Source: Acidobacteriota bacterium (lineage in GTDB: Bacteria; Acidobacteriota; Vicinamibacteria; Vicinamibacterales; CAVVIG01). Taken from it: DNA of 48,188 nucleotides. The stretch spans positions 1-48,188 of the forward strand of contig JAGWRA010000100.1 in assembly GCA_028876655.1 (NCBI GenBank). The letters run 5' to 3'. Positions 23,633 to 33,038 of this stretch are shown here, piece by piece; within the stretch, counting starts at the first letter, position 1; every line of letters starts with the position of its first letter. Position numbers and translations under genes: made by a program. The notes under the pieces were generated by a model. The model did no database searches and was not told the DNA's origin. It saw nothing but the letters and a program-made list of their open reading frames with translations.

Positions 23633-26600
23633 TTACCAGTTCCACCAGTCGCGCTCGTCGCGGTCCCGCCCGTGGTCGTCGTGACCCGGCTTGCCGTGGG
23701 TCTCGGGAGGCGGACCGGGCACCGGCTCGAACGCGCCGGTGTTGCTCCCGATGATCAGGTTGCTGCCGTCGTGGTTCGTCAGCATCTGCAGCAGGACGAG
23801 CCCGTTGACGGTCAGCCGCCGGTCCTTCGGCGCCCGTGTCTTGATCGCGATCGTCGTCCGGTTCTTCCGGCCGTCGTAGTCCGCCTGGACTTCGACCTTG
23901 TCCCTGCCCGTCCCGATGGTGAAGTCCTGATGCAGCTCCTTCAGGCTCCCGTCGCGGTTCAAGGCCCATTCCACGTGCTTCGTCGCCTCACGCGGATAGA
24001 TGATCGGTTGCGTCACGCCGTCCACCGTGTACTGGACGCTCAAGACCTCCACGTGCACGTCGTGGCCCGCCGTCTTCACCCCCTCCACCAGCGTCAGCAC
24101 GTTGCCGCCGGCGTCTTCGATCCGGTAGACGCGGATGACGGCCTTGCCGTGCCACCACGTCTTCGGGAACGGGCCGAACCAGCGGCCGCTGCGCGGGTCG
24201 CGGCAGTAGACGCCGTCGCGCTCCTCGCGCGTCGAGGACACCGGCGCGATCGGACCGGTCGCCGTCCCGGTGGTCGGATCCCAGGCGAAGACCTGCACCG
24301 TCCGGGTCACCGGGTCGAACTGGTTGTAGGCCTCGGGCGGCGCGAACGAGATCGTGATGGGGGCGGTCGTCGCCTGGTGCCCGACGTGATCGATCGCCGT
24401 GGCGGTGACGACCTTGCCCGTATCGGCGGTCGTCGCCACGTACGGGTCGCAGGTCTCCTGCACGACCGTGCCGTTCACCGACACCGTGCAGCCGGCCAGC
24501 CCGGAGCCGGCGTCGGACGCGGTGAACGTGATCGTCTCGGTGCCGCCGCTCTTCGTCACCGTCGGGGTGATCGTCGGCGGCAGCGTGTCCACGTAGAGCG
24601 CCGGCGAGGCACCGGCGACCCCGTTGCCGGCCAGGTCGGCGAACGTGCGCGTGACGATCTGATTCGCGCCGTCGCTGACCGGCACCGTGCTGATGGCCGT
24701 CAGCGTTCCGTTGGCGAAGCCCGAGAGCGCGTCAGTGGCCGTGAAGGTGACGTTGACCACGGCGGGATACCAGACGTGGCCCCCGGGATCGGTCCAGGTC
24801 GCCGGCTGCGTCGGCTGAACGGCGATGTTCAGCGTCGGCGCGGTCGTGTCGATGTTGATCGGCGAGGAATAGGTCGCCGGAGCGGAGACGTTGCCTGCCA
24901 CGTCGGTGAACGTCTGGCTCGCCACGGTCTGGTTCTTCCCCTCCGTGCCGAGGGTGAAGAACCGGCTGGCCTGCAGGCCGCCGTCGATGTGCGTCGTCGC
25001 GTCAGCGGCGGGGAAGCCCGACAGCTGGTCGGTCGCGGTGAACGTGAGGGTGACGGCACTGTTGTTCCAGCCGTTCGCGTTGGCGGCCGGCGTCCGCGCG
25101 ATCGGGCCGGCGACCGGCGCGGTCTTGTCCAGGCTGATCGCCGGACTCGTGTAGCTCTGCGGGCTGTAGTCCGCCGAGGTGTTGTCCGCGTTGTCGACCA
25201 GGGTCACGACGTGCCGCTGGTCCACCCCTTCCGCGGTGAACGTCAGCGGCGACGGGGGCGTGGCGCTCTTCACGCCCGACAGCGCGTCCTGCGCCGTGTA
25301 GGCCACGCCGACGTTCGTGTTCCACCAGTACCGGAGGGTGCCCCCCGGGATCTGCTGGAGGCCGGTGGCGGCCGGCGACACGGTGAACTTCTGCACGTAC
25401 GGCGGCGACTGGTCGAGCTGGATCACCAGCGACTGCCACGCGCTGGTGTTGCCCGCCTGGTCCAGCGCCCGGTAGTAGAGCGTGCTCGTGCCATCCTGGT
25501 TGACCGTGGCGGTGGCCGTCGCACCGCTCACCACGATCGGGAAGAACGGCGATCCGGGGGTCACGATCGACTGCTGGCCGGTGAAGTAGTACTGGATCTC
25601 CTTCACGCCCGATCCGCCGGGCTCGTCGACCGCCGTGAGGGCGATCTGCACGGGCGTGTTGTACCAGGGCGGCGCCTGCGGACTGGCCGGGCTCGGAGCC
25701 GCGGTCACCGTCGGCGCGGTCGTGTCACCGCCGGCCGGCTGCACGGCCACCGTCACCGGCAGGTGGGTCGCCGTCACCTCCTGGCTGGTGCCCGAGCCGC
25801 TCAGTACCGTCCCCGTCGCCTGCGCCGAGAACGACAGCGTCCCGGCCGTCGTCACGTCCAGCGGCACCTGGTAGCTGAACGTCACGGTCGAATCGGTCCC
25901 GGCCGTAACGTCGCCGCCGGGCGGCGACTGCGTCCCCAGCGACACCGGCGCGCCCGTCAGGTCCGTCAGCGTCGCGGCCACTGACACGTTGCTCACGGTG
26001 CCGGACGAGGCGTGCAGCGTCACCGTGAAGTCCAGCGTCGTGCCCGGGGTGACGGCACCCGTCACCGGCACGCCGTTGGCGGTCACGGCAACGTGCGGGA
26101 TGGCCAGCGACGGCCGATCGAAGACCAGCACGAACTGCGTCGACGGATCCGGGAACGTGTAGGTCGGGTCGTAGGTCCCGGTGCTGACGATCAGCCGCAG
26201 GTTCGCATCGAACGCCAGGCCGCCCGGCGAGAGGAACTGGATCGGCGTATTGCTCCCGCTGATCGTGAAGTCCTCGGCGGCGGTCTGCCCGGTGTAGTCG
26301 ACGCTGAAGAAGTAGATCACGCTCGTCCCCGCGTCGGCGACCAGGACGCGGCCGTCATCGGGCTGCACGAGGATGTCGATGGGGAAGTTCATCGGCCCGG
26401 TGGGATCCGACGCCGGGTTCGTGAAGCTGAACAGGAACGTCCCTGTCGGGCTGTAGGCCAGCACCTGCGCCGGTGTGGTGCCGGTCGCCGTGTCCGTCAC
26501 CAGGAAGTTGCCGGTGGCCGGGTCGATCGCGACAGCCAGCGGTGCGTGCAGCTGTCCGTTCCCGTTGCCGGTGGCCGTTCCCCCGAAGGTGAACAGCGGC

Positions 26601-27256
26601 TGCAGCATCGAGTTGAACACCTGGACGTCGATCACCGAGGTCGGCTTCGTGAAGTTGCCGCTGCTGACGATCGCGATCAGGCCCGTGTCGGGCACCCCGA
26701 TGGCCGTGCCGGGAGTCATCGCGATCCCCTTCGGCCAGTCGAAGCCGCCCAGGGCGTTGGTGGGTTGCCCCGATCCGTCGAGCAGCAGGTTGTCCGGCGT
26801 GCCGTCCTCGTTGAACACCTTCACGACGTTGTGGTACGTGTCCGACACGACCAGGTGCCCGTTGGCGTCGACCTTCACCTGCGCCGGCGAGTCGAAGTCG
26901 AAGCTCGTCGCCGAGCCGATCCGCAGCGTCTCCACGCCCGTGGCCGCGTCGAACGCCCGGACCATGTTGTTCCAGGTGTCCGCCACGACGAGGTCACCCG
27001 CCAGGGGCAGCGGGGAGCCGTTCAGGTTCGTCGCCGGGACGACGGAGACGCCGGAAGGAAAGATGAAGCCGGGATCGGGTGTGGGGACGGCCGGCAGGCC
27101 GGAGATGCCCGGAATGGCGAAGACGACCTGCCAGACTTCCGTGGACGCCTGCGCCCGGAGCGCTGTCGGCAGCAGTGCAGGAGCACTCAGGGCGAGGGCG
27201 ATGAGAGCAGCCGGAATGAAGCGGCGGGTTCGAGTGCGGACGACCGGTCCAGTCAT
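23633..27256 (-). CDS. Secreted NHL-repeat / Ig-like multidomain protein (smaller paralogue)
   Basis: The start is taken at ATG 27256, matching the paralogue's MTRP start; GTG 27265 would add three residues. The 1207-residue product has a Sec signal peptide ending near LRAQAS (residues 1 to about 35). NHL propeller repeats run through about residue 330 (GDLVVADTWNNMVRAFDAA, HLVVSDTYHNVVKVFNED). A CARDB-like segment follows (VTPGTTLDFTVTLHASSG), then five Ig-like/OmpL47-like modules recognised by repeated TAPxV, WYNTPV, TATDxLSGF and DxAGN strings. A C-terminal domain has YCRDPRSGRWFGPFPKTWW and ends in a His/Asp/Arg-rich WWNW tail. The likely role is extracellular or outer-surface binding. 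No anchor motif is recognised. Confidence 0.85.
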   Translation of the reverse strand: MTGPVVRTRTRRFIPAALIALALSAPALLPTALRAQASTEVWQVVFAIPGISGLPAVPTPDPGFIFPSGVSVVPATNLNGSPLPLAGDLVVADTWNNMVRAFDAATGVETLRIGSATSFDFDSPAQVKVDANGHLVVSDTYHNVVKVFNEDGTPDNLLLDGSGQPTNALGGFDWPKGIAMTPGTAIGVPDTGLIAIVSSGNFTKPTSVIDVQVFNSMLQPLFTFGGTATGNGNGQLHAPLAVAIDPATGNFLVTDTATGTTPAQVLAYSPTGTFLFSFTNPASDPTGPMNFPIDILVQPDDGRVLVADAGTSVIYFFSVDYTGQTAAEDFTISGSNTPIQFLSPGGLAFDANLRLIVSTGTYDPTYTFPDPSTQFVLVFDRPSLAIPHVAVTANGVPVTGAVTPGTTLDFTVTLHASSGTVSNVSVAATLTDLTGAPVSLGTQSPPGGDVTAGTDSTVTFSYQVPLDVTTAGTLSFSAQATGTVLSGSGTSQEVTATHLPVTVAVQPAGGDTTAPTVTAAPSPASPQAPPWYNTPVQIALTAVDEPGGSGVKEIQYYFTGQQSIVTPGSPFFPIVVSGATATATVNQDGTSTLYYRALDQAGNTSAWQSLVIQLDQSPPYVQKFTVSPAATGLQQIPGGTLRYWWNTNVGVAYTAQDALSGVKSATPPSPLTFTAEGVDQRHVVTLVDNADNTSADYSPQSYTSPAISLDKTAPVAGPIARTPAANANGWNNSAVTLTFTATDQLSGFPAADATTHIDGGLQASRFFTLGTEGKNQTVASQTFTDVAGNVSAPATYSSPINIDTTAPTLNIAVQPTQPATWTDPGGHVWYPAVVNVTFTATDALSGFANGTLTAISTVPVSDGANQIVTRTFADLAGNGVAGASPALYVDTLPPTITPTVTKSGGTETITFTASDAGSGLAGCTVSVNGTVVQETCDPYVATTADTGKVVTATAIDHVGHQATTAPITISFAPPEAYNQFDPVTRTVQVFAWDPTTGTATGPIAPVSSTREERDGVYCRDPRSGRWFGPFPKTWWHGKAVIRVYRIEDAGGNVLTLVEGVKTAGHDVHVEVLSVQYTVDGVTQPIIYPREATKHVEWALNRDGSLKELHQDFTIGTGRDKVEVQADYDGRKNRTTIAIKTRAPKDRRLTVNGLVLLQMLTNHDGSNLIIGSNTGAFEPVPGPPPETHGKPGHDDHGRDRDERDWWNW

Positions 27257-27350
27257 GATGACCACCAGACCGCCAGAGAAGCTGGTCGCCGGTCAGCTCG
27301 TGGGGATCGGGCCTGGACAGCGGCACGAAGTCTTCATGAGGCGTTAAGAA

Positions 27351-27360
27351 GTCCTACAAA
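27351..27360 (-). promoter_or_regulatory. Shared upstream box GTCCTAYAAA (copy 1)
   Basis: On the coding strand it reads TTTGTAGGAC, 95 bases before ATG 27256. A near-identical box (TTTATAGGAC) lies 99 bases before the paralogue's ATG. It lies in the only AT-rich stretch of this gap, so it is a promoter or operator candidate. Confidence 0.4.
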
Positions 27361-27464
27361 CTCATGTATTCATGATACTCCTTGTAAGCTCAGCTGTCAC
27401 CAAGGGCGGTAAGTGTCAGCAGCTCTAAGGGATCCGACTTCGAATCCAGAAGCGGTACATAACA

Positions 27465-27486
27465 AAGGGGTCCGCGAGGACCCCTT
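27465..27486 (-). terminator. Rho-independent-like terminator of the large paralogue
   Basis: AAGGGGTCC pairs perfectly over nine bases with GGACCCCTT, around a 4-base loop. On the minus strand the stem is followed by TGTTATG, a weak U-rich tail. It lies 31 bases after the stop codon of the large paralogue (stop at 27517). Confidence 0.7.
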
Positions 27487-27516
27487 CATTAATGTACGGT
27501 GGCCGAAGGAAGCGGC

Positions 27517-30500
27517 TCAGCGCCGCCCCTGACCGCCCGTCGTCTTGCCGTTGCCGGTAGAGTTCCCGTTGCCGCCCGTCCCGGTCCCCTTCGAGTTCCC
27601 GTTCCCAGTCGAATTCCCGTTGCCGCCGGTCCCGTTGCCAGTGCCGGTCGAGTTCCCGCTGCCGGTCGAGCCGCTGCCGCCGGTCGAACCGTCAGTCCCC
27701 GTCCCGCCGCCCGTCACCAGCAGCTTGCCGGTGCTGGTGTCGATGGCGGTGTCGGGCTGCACCTGGCCGCTCCGGACGACGGTCTGCGTGCCACTCGCTG
27801 AGGTGATCGTCAGCGTGGTCTGGTTCTGCGCGACGTTGTAGCTCGCCTGGACCTGGACCTGACTGTCCCCCGAGCCGATGGTGGCCGACCAGTTCCCAGG
27901 CGCATCGCCATGCTTGATGTCGACCTGGGTCCCGTCGTTGTGACCCTTGTCGCCATCGTGCTTGTCGCCCTGATGGCTCTGGTCGTGATGGTCGCCCTGG
28001 TCGCCCTGCTGCGACTGGCTGTTGCTCTGGTTCTGATCGTCGTTCGAGTTGGCGTTGCTGCTCGAGTTGCCATTGCTGCTCGAGTTCGCGTTGCCGTTCG
28101 AGCTGCTGTTGCCGTTCGAGCTGCTGTTGCCGTTCGAGCTGCTGTTGCTGTTCGAACTGCTGTTGCCGTTCGAGCTGCTGTTGCTGTTCGAACTGCTGTT
28201 GCCATTCGAGCTGCTGTTGCCGTTCGAGCTGCTGTTGCTGTTCGAGCTGCTGCTGCTGTTCGAGCTGCTGTTGCTGTTCGAGCTGCTGTTGCTGTTCGAG
28301 CTGCCGTTGCCGTTCGAGCTGCTGTTGCCGTTCGAACTGCTGCTGCCGTTCGAGCTGCCGTTGCCGTTCGAGCTGCTGCTGCCGTTCGAACTGCTGCTGC
28401 CGTTCGAGCTGCCGTTGCCGTTATCGGTCGAGCTGCCGCCGGTGCTCTGGCCAGAGCTCGTGCCGCCCGTGCCGCTGCCGGAGCTGCTGCCGCCAGACGC
28501 TGAGCCGAAGCTGCCACTGCTGCCGCCGCCCTGCGGCGCGTAGCCGTAGGAGTAGCTGCTGTTGTCCCCGTGGGCCTGGCCGTCGTCGTCGTCGTTGTCG
28601 TTGCCCGAGTTGTCGCCGTCGTCGGTCGGGCCCGGCACCAGGGTGATCACGTTCGTGTTGCTCTGGATGATCAGGTTGCCGCCGTCGTGGCTCGTGACCA
28701 TCTGGAGCAGCGTCAGGCCGTCCACCGAGACCTGCTGGTTCTTCGCGGCCGGGGTCTTGATCCGGATCGTCGTCTGGTCCTTGTTGCCGTAGTAGTGCGC
28801 CTGGACCTCGACCCGGTTCCGACCCTCACCGATGGTCATGTCCTGGTTCAGTTCGCGCAGGCTCCCGTCCTTGTTCAGCGCCCATTCGAACTTCTTCGTC
28901 GCGTCGGGCGGATAGATCGTCGCCTCGGCGGTGCCGTCGACCGTGTACTGGAAGCTCAGCACCTCCACGTGCACTTCGTGGCCGTCGGCCTTCACGCGCT
29001 CGACCAGCGTCAGCAGGTTGCCGGCGGCGTCCTGGATCCGGTAGACGTTGACCGTCCCCTTGTCGCCCTCGTCCGACCACCACTTCGTGGGGAACGGTCC
29101 GAACCAGTTCCCGTCGCGCGAGTCGCGGCAGTAGGTGCCGTCGGCCCTCTGCTGGGTCTGCGTCACCGGGGTGACCGGGCCGGTCGAGGTCTGCGTCGTG
29201 GGATCCCACGCGAAGACCTGCACGGTCTGCGTCGCCGGGTCGAACTGGTTGTACGCCTCGGGCGGCGCGAACGAGACGGTGATCGGCGCCGTCGTGGCCT
29301 GGTGCCCGACGTTGTCGGTGGCCGTGGCCGTGATGACCTTCCCCGTGTCGGCGGTGGTCGCCGTGTACGGATCGCAGGTCTGCTGCACCACAATGCCGTT
29401 CACCGACACCGTGCAGCTGGCCAGCCCCGAGCCGGCGTCCGCCACCGCGAAGCTGATCGTCTCGTTGCCGCCGCTCTTCGTCACCGTCGGGGCGATCGTC
29501 GGCGGCAGCGTGTCGACGTAGAGGGCCGGCGACGACCCGGAGACCGTGTTGCCCGCCTGGTCGGCGAAGCTCCGCGTGATGACCTGGTTCGCGCCGTCGC
29601 TGACCGGCACCGTGCTGATGGCCGTCAGGGTGCCGTTGGCGAAGCCCGACAGCGCGTCGGTGGCCGTGAAGGTGACGTTCACGACGGCGGGGTACCAGAC
29701 GTTGCCGTTCGGGTCGGTGTAGGTCGACGGCTGCGTCGGCTGCACCGCGACGTTCAGCGTCGGCGGCACCGTATCGACGCTCACCGACACCGTCGACGGC
29801 GTCGACGTGTTCCCCGCCAGATCGGTGAACGACTGGGTGACCGCCTGCCCCTGCCCGTTCGACGGGACCGCGATCGTGCGCTGCGCGGTGAGGCCGCCGG
29901 CGGTTCCCGACACGGCGTCGGCGGCGGAGAAGCCCGACAGGTTGTCGCTGGCGTTGAAGACCACGCTGACCGGCACGTTGTACCAGCCGTTGGCGTTCGC
30001 CGCGACCGTCGCGCCCGTGGCGGTGTTGATCGTCGACGTACTCGTGACCGTCGGGGCCACCGTGTCGACGTTGATGCCCGACACCGAGGTCGAAGCCGTG
30101 TTGCCCGCCAGGTCGCTCAGCCCCAGGCTCGCCGACTGGTTCGCGCCGTCCGTGAGGGTCGTCGTCTTCTGGCCCTGCAGGTTGCCGGCCACGCCGTTGG
30201 TGGCGTCGGCCGCCGAGAAGCCCGACAGGTTGTCGGTGGCCGCGACCTTCACCGTCACGGGCACGTTGAACCAGTTGTTCGCGTTGGGCGTAATCGTCTG
30301 GCCGCTGGCGTTCAGGTACGACGTCCCGGTGATCACCGGAGCGGTCGTGTCGATGTTGATCGCCGACGAGTAGGTGGCCGTGGCCGAGGCGTTCCCCGCC
30401 ACGTCGGTGAACGTCTGGCTCGCGACGGTCTGGTTCTTCCCCTCGGTGCTGAGAGTGACGGCCCGGCTGCCCTGCAGCCCGCCGTCGAACCCCGTCGTCG

Positions 30501-32763
30501 AGTCGGCCGCCGGGAAGCCCGACAGGTTGTCGGTGGCCGTGAAGGTGACCGTGACCGCGCTGTTGTTCCAGCCGTTCGTGTTGGCCGCCGGCGTCCGCGT
30601 GATCGTGCCGAGGACCGGCGCCGTCTTGTCGATGCTGATCGACGGCGTCGTGTAGCTCTGGGGGCTGACGTTCGCCGAGCTGTTGTTCGCGTTGTCGACC
30701 AGCGTGACCACCTGCGACTGATCGATCCCTTCAGCCGTGAACAGGATGGGCGAGGCGGGCGTGGCGCTCTTCAGCCCCGACAGGGCGTCCTGCGCGGTGT
30801 ACGCCACGCTGACGTTCGTGTTCCACCAGTAGCGGATGCCCTGGGTCCCCGGGAGGTGCTGGATGCCGGTCGCCGCCGGCGACCTGGTGAAGCTCTGGAC
30901 GTACGGTGGCGTCTGGTCCACCTGGACCGTCAACGTCTGCCAGGCGCTGTAGTTGCCCGCGTTGTCCTCGGCCCGGTAGTGGAGCGTGCTCGTCCCGTCC
31001 TGGTTGACGGTGACGGCGGTCGACGACCCGGCGAACGTGTCGGGGAAGTAGGCCGTCCCGTGGTCGACGATCGCCTGATTGCCGAGGTAGTAGTAGTCGA
31101 TTTCCTTCACGCCCGAGCCGCCGGTGTTGTCGGTGGCGGTCAGCGTGATCTGCACCGGCGTGTTGTACCAGGGCGACGCCTGCGGACTCGACGGGCTTGC
31201 GACGGCCGTGATCGTCGGCGCCGTCGTGTCGCCGCCGGACGGCTGCACCGACACGTTCACCGACGGATAGGTCGCCGTCACGCTCTGGCTGGTCGCCGTG
31301 CCGCTGTTCACCGTCCCGGTGGCCGACACGCCGAACGTCAGCGTCCCAGAGTTGGTGATGGACGATGGCACGGTGTAGCTGAAGGTGACCGTCGGGTCGG
31401 TGCCGGCCGTCACGTTGCCGCCGACGGGCGACTGCGTCCCGAGGTTCGCCGTGTCGAGGCCCGACACCGTGCCGGTCGCCGACACACTGCTGACGGTCCC
31501 CGACGAAGAATGGAGCGTCGCCGTCACGTTCAGGACCTGGCCCGGTGTGACCGCGCCGGTCACGGTCGCGCCCGTGCCCGCGTCGGTCACCGCCAGGTTC
31601 GTGATCGCCAGCGACGGCTTGTTGAACACCAGCACGAACTGGGTCGAGGGATCCGGATACGTGTACGTGCTGTCGTAGGTCCCCGTGCTGACGATCATCT
31701 CGCCACTGGCGTCGAACGCCAGGCCGCCCGGCGACAGGAACTGGATCGGCGTGTTGTTGCCGCTGATCGTGAAGTCTTCCGTGGCCGTCTTCGCGGTGTA
31801 ATCGACCGTGAAGAAGTAGATGACGCTCGTCCCCGCGTCGGCCACCAGCACCCGCCCGGTGCCCGGCTCGGTGACGATGTCGATCGGGAAGTTCATCGGC
31901 CCCGTCGGATCCGACGAGGGATTGGTGAAGCTGAACAGGAACGTCCCCGTCGAGTCGTAGACGAGCACCTGCGCCGGCGTCGAGTTGGTCGCCGTGTCCG
32001 TCACCAGGTAGTCGCCGGTCGTCGGGTCGATCGCCACCGCCAGCGGCGCGTGCAGCTGCCCGTTCCCGTTCGCGTCGGCCGTCGCGCCGAACGAGAACAG
32101 CGGCTGCAGCATCGAGTTGAACACCTGGACGTTGATCACCGACGACGACTTGGTGAAGTTGCCGGCGCTGACGATCGCAATCTTGCCGGTGTTGGACGGG
32201 TCGCCCACCGCCGTCCCCGGCGTCATCGCGATCCCCTTCGGCCAGTCGAATCCGCTCAGCGCGTTGGTCGGGTTGCCGCTGCCGTCGGTCAGCAGATCGT
32301 CCGGCGTCCCGTCCGCATTGAACACCTTGACGACGTTGTCGTACGTGTCGGTGACGAGCAGCCGGCCGTTCGCGTCCACCTTCACCTGCGCCGGCGAATT
32401 GAACTCGCTGCTCGTCGTCGAACCGAGCGTCAGCGTCTCCGCCCCCGTCGTCGCGTCGAACGCCCGGATCATGTTGTTCCAGGTGTCGGCCACCACGATG
32501 TCGCCGGCGAGCGGGAGGGCGTTGCCACTGGCGTCGGTGGCCGGCACGGTCGCGACACCGGACGGGAAGACGAAGCCGGGATTCGGCGTCGGGACGGTGG
32601 GCAGACCGGAGATGCCGGGAATGGCGAAGACGACCTGCCAGATCTCCGCGGAACTCTGGGCCCGGAGCGTTGCGCTCAGCCACAGCGGAATCGCCACCAC
32701 CAGCGCGGCGATCGAGGCGGCGGCAACGCGGCGGGCACGCGAGCGGGACGTTGGTCGAGTCAT
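27517..32763 (-). CDS. Secreted NHL-repeat / Ig-like protein with Ser/Asn/Gly stalk (larger paralogue)
   Basis: The start is placed at ATG 32763 (MTRPTSRSRARR), where the signal peptide and paralogue alignment begin; an in-frame extension to 32850 is unlikely. The 1748 residues show a signal peptide ending LRAQSS, an NHL propeller (DIVVADTWNNMIRAFDATTG), a CARDB-like domain and seven Ig-like/OmpL47-like modules. Two of those (YLNASGQTITPNANNWFNVP and STINTATGATVAANANGWYN types) are absent from the smaller copy. The shared YCRDSRDGNWFGPFPTKWW domain follows. About 120 residues of SSSNGN-type hexads then form a flexible stalk. A His/Asp/Gln-rich zone and a final small domain with a Gly/Thr/Ser/Asn tail end the protein. 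It is probably a surface or matrix protein. Confidence 0.86.
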   Translation of the reverse strand: MTRPTSRSRARRVAAASIAALVVAIPLWLSATLRAQSSAEIWQVVFAIPGISGLPTVPTPNPGFVFPSGVATVPATDASGNALPLAGDIVVADTWNNMIRAFDATTGAETLTLGSTTSSEFNSPAQVKVDANGRLLVTDTYDNVVKVFNADGTPDDLLTDGSGNPTNALSGFDWPKGIAMTPGTAVGDPSNTGKIAIVSAGNFTKSSSVINVQVFNSMLQPLFSFGATADANGNGQLHAPLAVAIDPTTGDYLVTDTATNSTPAQVLVYDSTGTFLFSFTNPSSDPTGPMNFPIDIVTEPGTGRVLVADAGTSVIYFFTVDYTAKTATEDFTISGNNTPIQFLSPGGLAFDASGEMIVSTGTYDSTYTYPDPSTQFVLVFNKPSLAITNLAVTDAGTGATVTGAVTPGQVLNVTATLHSSSGTVSSVSATGTVSGLDTANLGTQSPVGGNVTAGTDPTVTFSYTVPSSITNSGTLTFGVSATGTVNSGTATSQSVTATYPSVNVSVQPSGGDTTAPTITAVASPSSPQASPWYNTPVQITLTATDNTGGSGVKEIDYYYLGNQAIVDHGTAYFPDTFAGSSTAVTVNQDGTSTLHYRAEDNAGNYSAWQTLTVQVDQTPPYVQSFTRSPAATGIQHLPGTQGIRYWWNTNVSVAYTAQDALSGLKSATPASPILFTAEGIDQSQVVTLVDNANNSSANVSPQSYTTPSISIDKTAPVLGTITRTPAANTNGWNNSAVTVTFTATDNLSGFPAADSTTGFDGGLQGSRAVTLSTEGKNQTVASQTFTDVAGNASATATYSSAINIDTTAPVITGTSYLNASGQTITPNANNWFNVPVTVKVAATDNLSGFSAADATNGVAGNLQGQKTTTLTDGANQSASLGLSDLAGNTASTSVSGINVDTVAPTVTSTSTINTATGATVAANANGWYNVPVSVVFNASDNLSGFSAADAVSGTAGGLTAQRTIAVPSNGQGQAVTQSFTDLAGNTSTPSTVSVSVDTVPPTLNVAVQPTQPSTYTDPNGNVWYPAVVNVTFTATDALSGFANGTLTAISTVPVSDGANQVITRSFADQAGNTVSGSSPALYVDTLPPTIAPTVTKSGGNETISFAVADAGSGLASCTVSVNGIVVQQTCDPYTATTADTGKVITATATDNVGHQATTAPITVSFAPPEAYNQFDPATQTVQVFAWDPTTQTSTGPVTPVTQTQQRADGTYCRDSRDGNWFGPFPTKWWSDEGDKGTVNVYRIQDAAGNLLTLVERVKADGHEVHVEVLSFQYTVDGTAEATIYPPDATKKFEWALNKDGSLRELNQDMTIGEGRNRVEVQAHYYGNKDQTTIRIKTPAAKNQQVSVDGLTLLQMVTSHDGGNLIIQSNTNVITLVPGPTDDGDNSGNDNDDDDGQAHGDNSSYSYGYAPQGGGSSGSFGSASGGSSSGSGTGGTSSGQSTGGSSTDNGNGSSNGSSSSNGSSSSNGNGSSNGSSSSNGNSSSNGNGSSNSNSSSNSNSSSNSSSSSNSNSSSNGNSSSNGNSSSNSNSSSNGNSSSNSNSSSNGNSSSNGNSSSNGNANSSSNGNSSSNANSNDDQNQSNSQSQQGDQGDHHDQSHQGDKHDGDKGHNDGTQVDIKHGDAPGNWSATIGSGDSQVQVQASYNVAQNQTTLTITSASGTQTVVRSGQVQPDTAIDTSTGKLLVTGGGTGTDGSTGGSGSTGSGNSTGTGNGTGGNGNSTGNGNSKGTGTGGNGNSTGNGKTTGGQGRR
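28077..28425 (-). repeat. 18-bp minisatellite encoding SSSNGN repeats
   Basis: About 19 imperfect copies of an 18-base unit (plus strand TTCGAGCTGCTGTTGCCG) lie in tandem and in frame. Variants differ by G/C and T/C changes that switch Gly and Ser or Asn codons. Unit length is a multiple of three, so copy-number change would alter stalk length without breaking the frame. Confidence 0.92.
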
Positions 32764-33038
32764 AATGTCTGGGGACGATTGGTGACGCTGCATCGTGCGA
32801 TCGCTGGGGAGCAGAGTGCCCGCGGACGATCCCGCCGATGCCTTCACCAAGTGAACAATCTGTCCTATAAAGTCACTGAGAATTATCGTCGCCTGCGGCG
32901 ATCTGCGTCAAGGGTAATCGGCTGGTTTCCGAGAAAATTCAACGTTTTATCGATTACTTTTCCGAGATTGAATTTACGCTTCTGTTCGGCGACATTCGCC
33001 ATTTCTTTGCCATCCGAAGCCGGACCTGGTGAGCCTTC
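32764..33038. other. Divergent AT-rich intergenic region
   Basis: This 275-base region separates the large secreted-protein gene (minus) from the nucleotidyltransferase gene (plus). The stretch 32850-33010 is markedly AT-richer than the surroundings and must hold promoters for both directions. No ORF is credible here. Confidence 0.6.
32862..32871 (-). promoter_or_regulatory. Shared upstream box GTCCTAYAAA (copy 2)
   Basis: The minus-strand reading is TTTATAGGAC, 99 bases before ATG 32763. It matches the box before the smaller paralogue at nine of ten bases and similar spacing. Confidence 0.4.

Noticed and set aside
23633-23700. C-terminal WWNW and acidic tail considered as an exosortase or sortase sorting signal
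   Set aside because: No PEP motif, LPxTG, hydrophobic helix or basic end was seen in order.
23573-25984. Long plus-strand ORF opposite the smaller secreted-protein gene
   Set aside because: It is Arg/Val/Gly-rich with no domains, and mirrors the GC-rich codon pattern of the real minus-strand gene, which has a signal peptide and NHL repeats.
28077-28425. Regular repeats considered as a CRISPR array
   Set aside because: 18-bp units are directly adjacent with no spacers, and are translated in frame as SSSNGN.
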